A stretch of 64,000 bases of DNA from Sinohyriopsis cumingii (Eukaryota > Mollusca > Bivalvia > Unionida > Unionidae): NCBI GenBank assembly GCA_028554795.2, contig CM068830.1, positions 109,505,214 through 109,569,213 of the forward strand, given 5' to 3'. Under the pieces are notes generated by a model. The model searched no databases. It saw only the letters and a list, made by a program, of their open reading frames with translations, and was not told the DNA's origin. Both the position numbers and the translations under genes were made by a program. Numbering within the stretch: the stretch's first letter is position 1; each line of letters starts with the position of its first letter. This document shows positions 41,472-51,709 of the stretch, piece after piece.

Positions 41472-41936
41472 TTGCATGAGGTTGGTGAAGGCTGGAAGTT
41501 TATGTGCACATTAAAACAAGAGTCCCGAATAGGGTCTGAAGCTCTAATGGCCAAAATGAATTTCCAGGAATTAATGATAACGTCATTTCTTATATTTAAC
41601 TGCTAAGTGCTGAAACCATCTCTGATATTCTAGAGTAATACAATTTTCAAATCAGCCACTGTGACAGCCATATTGGATGAAAAAATTGGCATCATTTTTC
41701 ACTTGCATGAGGTTGGTGAAGGCTGGAAGTTTATGTGCACATTAAAACAAGAGTCCCGATAAGGGACTGAAGCTTTAATGGCCAAAATGAATTTCCAGAA
41801 ATTAATGATAACGTCATTTCTTATTTTTAACTGCTAAGTGCTGAAACCATCTTTGATATTCTAGAGTAATACAATTTTCAAATCAGCCACTGTGACAGCC
41901 ATATTGGATGAAAAAAATGGCATCATTTTTCACTTA
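41472..41936. repeat. Tandem duplication, about 232-bp unit
   Basis: Two nearly identical copies (41472-41702 and 41703-41936), each starting CTTGCATGAGGTTGGTGAAG and ending with the CCATATTGGATG motif and CATCATTTTTCACTT. Few differences, so the duplication is recent. Confidence 0.85.
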
Positions 41937-42199
41937 GAATATATTACCACATATGGAAGACATTTGATGATGTCAGACCAGCACCATTTTCATTTAGTAC
42001 CAAATAGACATCGGAAAACATCGTATGATCACAAAGCAATGTTGATACGATATCCCATTTACACTGTAGGAGGAGTGACACAAATATTTTCAAAATGGCC
42101 ACTGTAGCACCACATTGGATGCCAGATAGACATTATAGGTCTTTTCACGAAACCCATGCTGATATAACCTTCCATTCAACGTTTGTAATTTGCATAAGA

Positions 42200-42206
<7 letters not shown>

Positions 42207-42297
<91 letters not shown>

Positions 42298-42298
42298 C

Positions 42299-42346
<48 letters not shown>

Positions 42347-42348
42347 GC
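42207..42348. repeat. Compound microsatellite (TA)n(TG)n
   Basis: About 70 bases of TA followed by about 70 bases of TG with few interruptions. It opens long artefact ORFs on both strands. Confidence 0.95.
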
Positions 42349-43662
42349 ACACTAGATGGGGTTGGATTGTTATCCACAACTATTTGTTTACCAGATTTGA
42401 GTAACTGTTTACAATGTACCTGTCAGCAGAGTACTAAGATCATTAGATTATTGAGCTGTTGATACAGTAACTCTTAACCATCGACTTGCCTTCCATTGCT
42501 CGGAGTTTGACTTCATTTGGATATAACTGCCCTCAAAGATTGTTTTCTTGTTTTCCGTTTGAAAGCAGAATTTTGCTTTTCGCTTTTCTCCTGACGTCAA
42601 TCAGATCTTCCTCAATATGGACCCTATTTTAAATACCATCTCCGAAACTGTATTTTTTATATAATGCTCAATCCGGTCCCATTCCACCACGAGCTTTCTG
42701 ATAAGTATGTGTTCTATTTATTATTTAACAGATGCTTGCTGTAAAGAGCTTACTGATTGGTCAAACGTTTGTACTTGCTCAATGAATCGTCGCGTAACAG
42801 AACTGATGGGAATGAACATGCTTGCTAAACATGACGATTATAATTTTTGAACGGGATACGAGTTTGAATAACCATTTGCAAATATGCGACACTGAGAATA
42901 ATTTGAAAGCAAAGTCGATGGGAACGTAATTGGTCAATCTGGATGAAAACTGATCGCCAGGACTAGTATGTTGCATTTTGTGCCATAAAGAGCTTTATCG
43001 TAAGTGCTAACGTGCCAATTATAACAAAGAATTGAACCAGGATGGTTTTCGAAGTTATATAACTCCAAACTGATTAAGTAGCAGAGTTTAAGGCGGGTTC
43101 AACGTATAGATGACTGGTGGGAATTGTTGATATTGTTGCCAAATACCCATGTCTATCAAAGATAGTCATATCTTTGCGGAGCTTTCTCGGCCAATAAGCA
43201 GAATCATCCTAGTATTAATATTAGCACCCCTACTCCTACCTCGTGAACAGGGAACTACCATGAGCATATATGTGTCTATGGAGCAAGCAGTGTGTGTTTC
43301 CGAGTCTAATATCAACGATTTGAACACATATATAATGAAATAAATTGAGTTGTCCTCTTATTTAATACCGGAAGTATCGCAAATTATTTTTTCGTTTAGA
43401 CCGTCAGCCATATTAGTTCAAATAATGATTACTTCCGTTCCTATTCTCGTGTATGTGTGTGTGCCATATAAGGATATTGAGGCCTTATTTGGAAACGTAA
43501 ACACGTCGTAGTAAAAATACGGTGCGGGTTTAGTCAGAAATTCTGCTCATTAAAAGTAAATACGGTTTATAGGCAACTTTGAAATTCCAACAAAAAGCCA
43601 TTATTCGCCACTTGATTGATAATAAAATAGTGTAGAATATCGAAATGTGGTCTGGAAAGCCT

Positions 43663-43673
43663 TATATAAAAAA
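43663..43673 (+). promoter_or_regulatory. TATA box of a possible small host gene
   Basis: TATATAAAAAA, 33 bases before the possible ATG at 43706. Confidence 0.4.
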
Positions 43674-43705
43674 GGGGTCACGGCGAGAGTCTTGCGTTAT
43701 CTGTC

Positions 43706-43939
43706 ATGGCAGACACGGTGAGGTTAGTGTAACCATGCCAATTTATGTTATCGTGTAAGGGTTTAATAAATTCAAAATAAGCCAAACTTTTTTCACAGCA
43801 TGGTTATACTTATGTAGTAGATTTATACACTATTTGTTTTTCTGACTTAAGTGATGATTTATTTTTGCTCCATTGCATGTTACAGGATCAGTTCGTAGTC
43901 TCAGCTACAACAAATCAAGTTGAGGATACGACATCATAG
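43706..43939 (+). CDS. Possible tiny two-exon host gene
   Basis: Exon 1 would be ATGGCAGACACG (43706-43717), followed by GTGAGG, a good splice donor. Exon 2 would begin after a T-rich tract ending TTACAG at 43885 and run to TAG at 43937-43939. The spliced frame has 21 codons (MADT followed by DQFVVSATTNQ). A strong TATA box lies upstream and an AATAAA at 44592-44597 downstream. Such a short product may also mean that the exon model is incomplete or that the transcript is noncoding. No family recognised. Confidence 0.3.
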
Positions 43940-44591
43940 CTAGAATCATCCTTCAATATCGCGAGTGGTATTATTGTTTGTATTATCAAAATCTTCTAGT
44001 TGTGTTAGAATTCAGTGTCAAATAAGAGTAATTGTATCATGACAAACGTTATATGTCACGGCTGCTTATGGAACAAGGACTAATTCAATAGAACACAACA
44101 GCATTATAGTTTGTACATTAATCAAAAATCAAGTCTGCAGTACAACAGTGACATAAAGCAGGTTCCTAACATTTCTTTATTTCATAATCAGTGTCTCAGC
44201 GGATGTTTTTTCTGTAGTTTGGCTTCATTTTCACAATTGAATTTTACAATGCAGGATAATGTTTTATATTTCATATATGTTTATGTGTTCACAGATGCCT
44301 GTGGATATTATCTTCTAGGCTTGATACTTTGATTTTTAAAATCACTTAATTAGTTAGTGTCTAGCCAGATTCTTCACATCATGTTGTATATACTGTATAT
44401 ATTGCACGTAACAGATAGAATGCCTCAAGATAGATTAGTTCTGTAACTAACTGAGTTACCTTCGCTAAATAAATCTCCATTATTTATATTATTGTTATTA
44501 TTGTTATTAACTATATATCTTTCCTTGGATGTCATATAATTGCAGCATCTGTGTAATTTTGTTTCATGTACACTGAAACATCACCTTGGTT

Positions 44592-44597
44592 AATAAA
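44592..44597 (+). terminator. AATAAA polyadenylation signal candidate
   Basis: TTAATAAAGTCTTG, a typical 3' end context about 650 bases after the possible small gene at 43706-43939. Confidence 0.35.
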
Positions 44598-45059
44598 GTC
44601 TTGTTTAATTCATATCCTGCATTCATTAGATAACCTTCTGAAAGTTCTGAAAAATTACTCAACTAAAGTACAATATTATAAAATGATAATTATTTTAGTG
44701 AAAGCTCGCCAAAGTTTTAGTAAACTCTCACAAAACTTTCAATGAAATGTTAGAGATCTTACCAGACGATAAGTAAAAGTATGGTCAAATTTTTTGTGAA
44801 ACCTCACCAGAATTAAGGTGAAAGTTATGGTCAGAATTTTTGTCAAATTTCACAAATGTTTCCGTGAAATTTTAGTGAGATCTCAAATATTTTAGTAAAA
44901 TGAAAAAGACTTAAATGATGCCATCATGGATTAGGATTTACATGCAAAAAAGCAAATGAGGACAAGAAAAGCCTAAATCTTTTATAATGTCTGTAGAAAT
45001 AAAATTTAGAATTCATTACAAAAATTATTGTGAATATTTATCATTGATTTCCAATCTTG

Positions 45060-45905
45060 TCTAAGAATCGTTAGGCAGGAAGTTTAATAAAAGTCTGAAG
45101 CAGATTTTTTTTTTTATTGGATGATATTTGTGTTGACATTTAGGCAGACTTTTCTTAGACGAAAACCATAGGGCGATTTTTATTTCAGTTGGAAATCTTA
45201 GATGGAATTTTTTGTTTAAGAAGAACCTGAGGATAACTAATCTGCGTATTTCGCTTAAAAATCCGCCGGAAATCCACCTGGGCTTCTTTAAGTTTATGGA
45301 TAGGCAGAAAAGGCTTAAGAAACCCGTCTGACATCCGCCTAAAGTCCGCCTGGAAAATTTTGTACAGGATTTCAGACGCATTTTTATTTCAGGCGGAAAT
45401 CTTTCTATCGAAAGGAATATTAGGACTACTAATGTGTGTGTGAGTGTGTATGTGTGTGTGTGTGCTTTGGATTTGTAACGTAGTTTTAAAAAAATTCAGT
45501 CATATCCCTACGATGTCTGCAGTGTGGCAGTTCATAGTGATGTCTAGCACCGGGGCATCCTGCCAGACACATTGTCCTGACACCAGGCCGACATGTCCTA
45601 ACACTAACCTCTTAATGCTGAGCCCCTAGCGAGGCAGCTGTTAGTAACATTTTTGTAAGTCTTTGATATGACTCGGCCGGGATTCGAGCCCACGACACCC
45701 CGTTTCCGAGGCGGACGTTCTAAACCAGGCCACCGGAACGGTCCACCTAATTTTCATATTTCGCCTGAAATTCCGCCCTGAATCCGCCTTAATTCCGCTT
45801 CAAATTTGCCTAAGCATCCTTAATATGAGGAATTATAGTTTAGGCAGAAAGCGCTTAAAAAGCCCGTCGGAAATCCCCGTTAAGTCCGCCTGGAAAATTT
45901 CATAT
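45060..45905. repeat. AGGCGGA-type dispersed repeat split by a SINE
   Basis: Sequence rich in CCGCCTGGAAAATTT, AAATCCGCC and TTTAGGCAGAAA occurs on both sides of the SINE (45060-45430 and 45745-45905). The two sides end with the same CCGCCTGGAAAATTT motif. Confidence 0.55.
45455..45742 (-). mobile_element. tRNA-derived SINE, copy 2
   Basis: Minus-strand tRNA-like head with ACCGTTCCGGTGGCCTGG and B-box GGGCTCGAATCCCGG, followed by the body shared with 21568-21891 (GACTTACAAAAATGTTACTA). A G/T simple repeat lies at its 3' end as in copy 1. Confidence 0.7.
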
Positions 45906-45909
45906 GTAA

Positions 45910-47017
45910 AAAATATAAATATCATAGCAATAATTTTTTTCAAATATCTTCATCCAAATATGTCTTTAGGATTGATATATAATAAATTATAGCAGCGGCA
46001 GATCTAAGGCTAGAGGATGATGGCGGAACCACATCTTAAAATATTTATTAAAAATTCAAGAGAAATTAGATTAAAAATGTCCATTGAAACCCCTTCACTT
46101 TAAATTAGGTGAAACCCCTGGAAAAACAACTCCTTTTTTAAAACCCTGGATACACATTAGCATAGGGGTCTATAGTAGATATATTCTTCCCCGATATTAC
46201 GTTCATTCCCCATCCCCTTCTAATATATTTGATTTTGACATGTTAACTTCAATACATTCTGTTTGACAAATATGTACCTACTACATTGTATTATGACTGA
46301 CAAAAGTCACGTTTTACCGTAATATTCAATTGGCAGACAGTTGTGAACTCTCCGAGCTTCGCGTGCGGCTATTCGACAATGTAAAGTGTACGGCAGGTAG
46401 CTCATTTAAATATTCGTGACACCTTTCTTTCAACTGCCATTACATAAACAGCTTTTATCTATATAGCTCAATGTTTATATAGTTCAGGAAAGGTGTTATT
46501 GACCAAAGAAGTGGTCGTTATTCTATGCTTACTCACCTTTGACCGTGACATCTATTTCACATCGATTTCCAACTGTTCTTAAACCCCTGCATTCTAGCTA
46601 TCTCTTTAAATGAAGATTTCCTTAATCATCATGTTGATCAGTGTTGATTTTAGCACCCGGAACATCTTCAGAATTTAAATTAATTGCTTGAAAAGCTTGA
46701 GTGGACGCCATCAATTTGTTTGTATGAGGTTTGACCAAGTGATAAAGATATGAATAATCATGAGAGTGCTGTTACGTAGCGGTTGATCTTTCCTAATACT
46801 TCCTAACAGAGACCAATGTGGACTAAATAAAACCAATCAGCTCTGCTCGGCCCCTTTGGTGCCCTATTCTACCGACTTGACATTCATAGCTATTTTGCAG
46901 GTTGAAGTGAATATTGTTTACATTAGACATGTACAGCTAACTCCATTGCTTGGGCAGGGTAAGGTATAATCCATTGCTTGGGCTGGGTTATATATTTGTA
47001 AGCCAAACCCTGCACAA
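45910..47017. other. Intergenic, no gene seen
   Basis: AT-rich, no ORF above 60 codons. There is a short tandem duplication of CCATTGCTTGGGC at 46943-46985, just left of element 3. Confidence 0.45.
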
Positions 47018-47023
47018 TGGTTC
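47018..47023. repeat. Left target-site duplication TGGTTC
   Basis: Identical to 62221-62226. If one counts the terminal T as part of the element, five bases (GGTTC) remain shared. Confidence 0.75.
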
Positions 47024-47294
47024 AGCAGCAGGGGGGGGGGGGGGCGAATCGGACATTTTGTCCAAACGTCATTTGGCTTAATTAATACCTTCTGCACTCA
47101 GCGGATCCGGTGTCGTCAGCGCCCGGTAAAAAAAAAACGACGTCGTCGTCGTTGTCATCGTCGAGGGGCCAAATCGACAATTGTCCGGACGTCATTTGGT
47201 TTAATTAATACCTTCTGCGCGCCGATCCCAGCGTCGTCAGCGTCTGGTAAACACATCGACGACCGCGTCGATGTCATCGCCCCCCCCTGCTGCT
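47024..47294 (+). repeat. Left terminal inverted repeat of element 3
   Basis: Matches the inverse of 61959-62220. It begins AGCAGCAGGGGGGG and ends CCCCCCCTGCTGCT. Inside are two diverged direct repeats of about 120 bp (from about 47041 and 47164), both containing AATTAATACCTTCTGC and GTCGTCAGCG. Confidence 0.92.
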
Positions 47295-48615
47295 ATGATC
47301 TTACAAACAGAGTGATCACTAACTCCTCCTCTTGTAGATCAATTAGGTCATTTGACTGATCGGTAAGTCTGAAATTAATTCTCGTTAAAAACCGATTATG
47401 GCATCGCATATAGACCAGATTAATCGGACTCTCAACGATTAAGAATCCCGGAGGGGCTGTTGGTGAAAATGAATAAAGGATATACCCCTGTTGAGCCTGA
47501 TTTGATTGCTTGGTATCCACCTGGTAACTCCCTTCGATAGCATCACACACTAGATTGATCGCTATCACCGATGCGATATTTACGTTGTACGGGGCAATAT
47601 GCCTACCATCATCTCCGTTATCGTGTCTGAGGATATAAGTTGATGGACTGAGAAAATCATTAAGAGACTTTCTTAGTTCTGGCGCGTTGTATCCTGGAAA
47701 CTTGAAATCGGGTAAATCGGCTTCTGCGATATTATACTCGGTTAGGAATTTTTGTTTATTATCATCGCTGCTATCGGATATTGTTTTAACGATTTGTTCA
47801 TTGATATATTCCATGTCTGATATAAGTTGATTTAACACCTCAACGTGTTTTTGTGCTTTTGTTTCCCGTAGCTGTTCTAGTTGTGATTGGTAAATACGAT
47901 TAATCTCGATAAAATCACCAGCGATATCATTTAAACCAACTGTGGTCGACGCGAACAATTTAGGAGTTTTCTTATACGGAAACTCCCATTGCATGGTATT
48001 CCTGTCTCGAAATATAAACTTGCTGGGTAATAACGCGCCTTTTATAATAGACCAATCAGTTTGATACCGGGGGGTAATCTCATGATACGATTGCTTATTC
48101 GTGTGCAAGTCCGCGGAGATTTCATGAGGTGGATTCTTAGGCCATCCTAGTATGGTTCTTATTGAACTGTTATAGATATCAACCATATACCCCGGTGTGC
48201 TTATTTCAATCGTCGACGATAACGTCGGTTCATGAACCGTAATAGCGATTTTTGATTCTTTTCCTGTGATCGATTTTATCCTGCGTTGAAATTCTTTATT
48301 GATTTGTTCTATTTGGTATGACCCAGTTGGTATTGTAACCTCCTTCCAGTCTGGGGTTCCATCGGGTTTATTTGTCCATGCAAAAACCAGCGAGTTATTA
48401 GGTTGTTGTCCGTTAAATGCGTCCGCTTGAATATTAGGCCAACTGTGATATACTCGCAATTTTGCCAGCGCTATTTCCTTCACTGGAACCGGTGATGGGA
48501 AGTTCACACTGAATTCGGGTTTCGTTGACGTTATCGATATCATATTTGTTTGTACCGGAGTGGTGTTCTCCGCGATCCGCTGAAGTAATTGAAACCCTTC
48601 CGGGTTCAGCGACAT
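47293..48615 (-). CDS. Penton-like minor capsid protein (element 3)
   Basis: 440 residues, intact. The N-terminal strand pattern (PVPVKEIALAKLRVYHSWPN, IPTGSYQIEQINKEFQRRIK) is followed by a long helical insertion (about residues 240-300, rich in Gln/Glu) not found in element 1. The C-terminal jelly-roll part is NLVCDAIEGSYQVD, SNQAQQGYILYSFSP, VYMRCHNRFLTRINFRLTDQ and ELVITLFVRS. Its stop codon lies at the inner edge of the terminal repeat (47293-47295). Vertex protein that would hold the fibre. Confidence 0.88.
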   Translation of the reverse strand: MSLNPEGFQLLQRIAENTTPVQTNMISITSTKPEFSVNFPSPVPVKEIALAKLRVYHSWPNIQADAFNGQQPNNSLVFAWTNKPDGTPDWKEVTIPTGSYQIEQINKEFQRRIKSITGKESKIAITVHEPTLSSTIEISTPGYMVDIYNSSIRTILGWPKNPPHEISADLHTNKQSYHEITPRYQTDWSIIKGALLPSKFIFRDRNTMQWEFPYKKTPKLFASTTVGLNDIAGDFIEINRIYQSQLEQLRETKAQKHVEVLNQLISDMEYINEQIVKTISDSSDDNKQKFLTEYNIAEADLPDFKFPGYNAPELRKSLNDFLSPSTYILRHDNGDDGRHIAPYNVNIASVIAINLVCDAIEGSYQVDTKQSNQAQQGYILYSFSPTAPPGFLIVESPINLVYMRCHNRFLTRINFRLTDQSNDLIDLQEEELVITLFVRS

Positions 48616-48685
48616 TATTATTATTCGTTGTTTTTAGTGTCTAATTTCAACAACCAGAGCCCATTGAAGTGGTTCCGGCTTCCAG

Positions 48686-49168
48686 TTAAAAATCCTCGAT
48701 TTTTGACATCGCGGAGCTATACAACTGGACCATCGTGGAGAATTCAACATCGGATATGAACAAATTATCAATCGACAACGAGATCAACCCGGATAATTTC
48801 GAGTACGCGTCGGATACTATTTGATGTTTTACTGTATACTCGTTGAGTTTTTTCTGAAAACACGATGATATCTTCCTAGTGATTGCGTTGGCAACTCCAG
48901 CAATTGTTGTCATCGCGGAGATAGCGATTGGAACAGCGATCGGGGCTATCGTGGTCACCGTGGATAAAATAACACCGGTACCGGCTACTATACCCGACAC
49001 CGAGTACACGACCGCGTCGATGGCGGTTATTTTTCGGCGGTATTTTTTTATTTTTGCGCGGTATTGTTCGGAAAGCGTTTTCAAATTCGCGGAGAATTCT
49101 TTTGCGGTATCGAATCGATATTGATGTGACGTCGGTGATACCTCTGATTCAATTACCTTGGTGGTCAT
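48686..49168 (-). CDS. Conserved hydrophobic membrane protein (element 3)
   Basis: 160 residues, intact. A basic helix (SEQYRAKIKKYRRKITAIDA) precedes a 45-residue Gly/Ala/Val-rich hydrophobic hairpin (VYSVSGIVAGTGVILSTVTT, APIAVPIAISAMTTIAGVAN). The C-terminal helix KHQIVSDAYSKLSGLISLSI, then FISDVEFSTMVQLY follows. The same design occurs widely in animal Polinton-type loci. Likely a virion or host-membrane protein. Placed between fibre and penton genes. Confidence 0.7.
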   Translation of the reverse strand: MTTKVIESEVSPTSHQYRFDTAKEFSANLKTLSEQYRAKIKKYRRKITAIDAVVYSVSGIVAGTGVILSTVTTIAPIAVPIAISAMTTIAGVANAITRKISSCFQKKLNEYTVKHQIVSDAYSKLSGLISLSIDNLFISDVEFSTMVQLYSSAMSKIEDF

Positions 49169-49193
49169 TTTTATTTTAAAAGAGCTAGTGTTT

Positions 49194-50697
49194 TTAATTA
49201 ATTAGTTTCGCTACAAATTCCACATACCATGTGATGTTTGCCCCGGCTAAATTTCCATCAACGGCATAAATTGTAAACTGTTCAGTTGCGTTCCTGTCTA
49301 TAATTGTTGATATTGTATTGTTAAACCCGGATGAACTCGACGATAATATATTAAACTGCATCATTGAAACCAGTGTCAATCGATAAATGCCCTTAACAGT
49401 TGCGGTAATATTTACTGTATTCTGTGTAGGAGTCCAATCGAATGATCCATGCCGAATTGTGTATACTGTGTTGATGATGTTTTCATGAGGGGTTTTTATT
49501 TTTTCGAATTGCTCTGCTACTCTCGGTAGTCCGTCTTTAATCGCTTCAACATCAGTTCTAATTATTTCCATTCTCAGCAAATTCGCGTCCATATTATTCT
49601 TGCTCGCTGCAACATTAGTTTTGATTGTTTCTATTTCCCGTGTATTCTCGGTTATACTTTTTTTGTTCGCTGCAACATCAAGTTTGATTGTTCCTATTTC
49701 ATATGTATGCACGTCTATACCTTTTTTGTTCGCTGCAACATCAGTTTTGATTATTCCTATTCCCCGCCAATACGCGTCTATATCTTTTTTGTTCGCTTCA
49801 ATATCAGTTTTGATTGTTTCTATTTTCTGTGTATGCGCGTCTACACCCTTTTTGTTCGCTTCAATATCAGTTTTGATTGTTCTTATTTCCTGTGTATGCG
49901 AGTCTACATTATTTATGATCGTTGTAACATCAGTTTTAATTGTTTCTATTTTCCGTCCATGCGAGTCTACATTATTTATGATCGTTGCAACATTAGCGTC
50001 GATTATTTCTATTTCCCGCTCATGTACTACTACACCATTTCTGTTCGTTGCAACATCAAGTTTGATTGTTCCTATTTCCTGTCCATACGCAGTGATATCA
50101 TTTATAGTTGTTGTAATCTCATCCAGCTTGGTATTTTTTTTTACCAAAAAATTTATCAAAGTTGTCATCGATCCTGTTAACATTTTTTCGTAACGTGTAA
50201 AATTGGCCCGACAGCGTTGCAAAATCCAAAATAGTATTCCTTATTGTTGTAATATTCGGTTCGGTTACCGTCGGGGTCCCGAAAAAACTAGCGGTAGTGA
50301 GTTGTATATCGGTGATAGATTTTTTCACCTCGGTGGCAGATTTTTTCACCTGCGCGTCAAGTTCGGTCACCGATCTATCCAACCTTATAAAACCGTCTTT
50401 GACTAATGTTATCGTCGACAGATGTTCACCCGGTTTGAGTCGTCCGTCGCTGGTATACAGCGCGATAGTGTCCTCGGCGGCATCACGCTGTCGTGTTAAA
50501 ACGTCATCCAGCGACACATTACTGGATTTCAATTTACCCTGGCGGTCTTGAAATACAACTATTTCACCTGGGTCAACACTTGTTAAATTCAACGTATCAG
50601 CGATTTCATCCTCGATTAGTTTTTTTATGTCATCGGTGGCGGGCGTTTTTGTGGATTCTTTCAGCGCCGAAACCGGTCGTCCCCAAATATCAATCAT
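49194..50697 (-). pseudogene. Fibre-like attachment protein with repeat shaft (element 3), frame change at A9
   Basis: The N-terminal frame (50697 to about 50140) has the docking peptide MIDIWGRPVSA and the segment PGEIVVFQDRQGKLKSSN shared with element 2. At a run of nine As (complement of 50134-50142) the frame changes. The second frame (to 49194) has about nine degenerate 21-residue repeats of the form IxTIKTDIEANKKGVDAHTQ, predicted trimeric coiled coil, then a beta-rich head (VNITATVKGIYRLTLVSMMQ, ending ITWYVEFVAK) homologous to the head in element 2. The shaft repeats replace the phage-like TGELSMNG shaft of element 2. Confidence 0.75.
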
Positions 50698-50723
50698 CGT
50701 TATTGTAAAAAAAAACGGCGTTT

Positions 50724-51681
50724 CTAATTAACCCGCCGGGCCTCTACGACCCCACTAGTGTATTCGTTTACAACCACATGAGGTGGTTTCCGCGATGATG
50801 AAATCGTCGCGAGTACGTTCAATACCTCACGGCCGCATATCGGCGGGTCGCTTAATCGCTGTGTTGGCAGCGTGGAATAAAAAACCCGGGCTGAACACGC
50901 CCGGCTGAACACGCCCGGATATACCGCATGAACTCGTTCGGCGGGGCTAACCCGTATGAATCAAAATAGACGATCGCACGCGGATCAATCGCGTACGCAA
51001 CCCAATGAGTTCCCGCTCCGGAGGACCCATCGAGGTTAATTATGCCGGTTTCAATATTCCTTGGTGCCGCCGGTAATTGGTCCCTCATAAAAACACCTCT
51101 GAAGTTTTTTATCGCTAACGCGTCGGCGGCGTCTATTAAATCAAAATTAGACATAGGAGTCATTAAACGGTTCCCGGTAGTCTTAGACCCTTTCCCGAGT
51201 ACCATGAATACGGGCTTCCCGGTAGTCTTAGACCCTTTCCCGAGTACCATGAATACGGGCTTCCCGGTAGTCTTAGACCCTTTCCGGCCACGGATCGTTT
51301 TTTTTTATAGCCTTTCCCGGTTGCCTTTTTCAGTGCCATTCCCGCCGCGGTACCAACGGCCCCCAACGCAGCCGCCTTAGCCACTGCTGGTGCGGCCGCG
51401 GCAATCAACGCTGGAATCGCAGCTAACAGCGGAAATATCCCACCGGTCTTTTCCATGTTTTTAATCGCTGCGGCCGAGAAATCTATTTGAACACCCTTTT
51501 TATTCTTCATCGCATTATTGAAATGTTTTATTTGACGCGCCGTCAACGATATCTTATAATTACCACCCGCCATCTGCGACGGCTTCAGCGTTATTGTGGT
51601 CCCGCATTGTTTAGCCGACTTTGATCGTAATTTCTTGACTTGACCATCAGTCAACTCTACACTGACGACACTATACGACAT
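50724..51681 (-). pseudogene. Membrane-active domain fused to adenain-like protease (element 3), frameshifted
   Basis: The N-terminal frame (51681-51163) carries VELTDGQVKKLRSK, LTARQIKHFNNAMKN and the hydrophobic GGIFPLLAAIPALIAAAAPA. Repeats of GKGLRLPGSPYSWYS follow, encoded by 45-bp tandem copies (about 51177-51290). The protease frame (51250-50852) has SNFDLIDAADALAIKNFRGV, the His motif GTHWVAYAIDP and Asp motif YFDSYGLAPP. After a 14-bp tandem duplication (about 50888-50915) the Cys motif PPICGREVLNVL is in a third frame (50912-50724). By comparison with element 2, one polyprotein-like gene. Confidence 0.78.
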
Positions 51682-51709
51682 TTTATTGTAAACGCGTTTG
51701 TGCTTTCAA

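Noticed and set aside
42090-42462. ORFs of poly-Tyr/Ile and poly-Cys/Val
   Set aside because: Translation of the (TA)n(TG)n microsatellite.
45061-45381. Minus-strand ORF of 106 codons
   Set aside because: Falls in the AGGCGGA-type repeat, is rich in repeat-derived peptides, and has no recognisable domain.
49600-50193. Two long plus-strand ORFs opposite the fibre gene
   Set aside because: They mirror the coiled-coil repeat codons of the minus-strand shaft; no independent coding signal.
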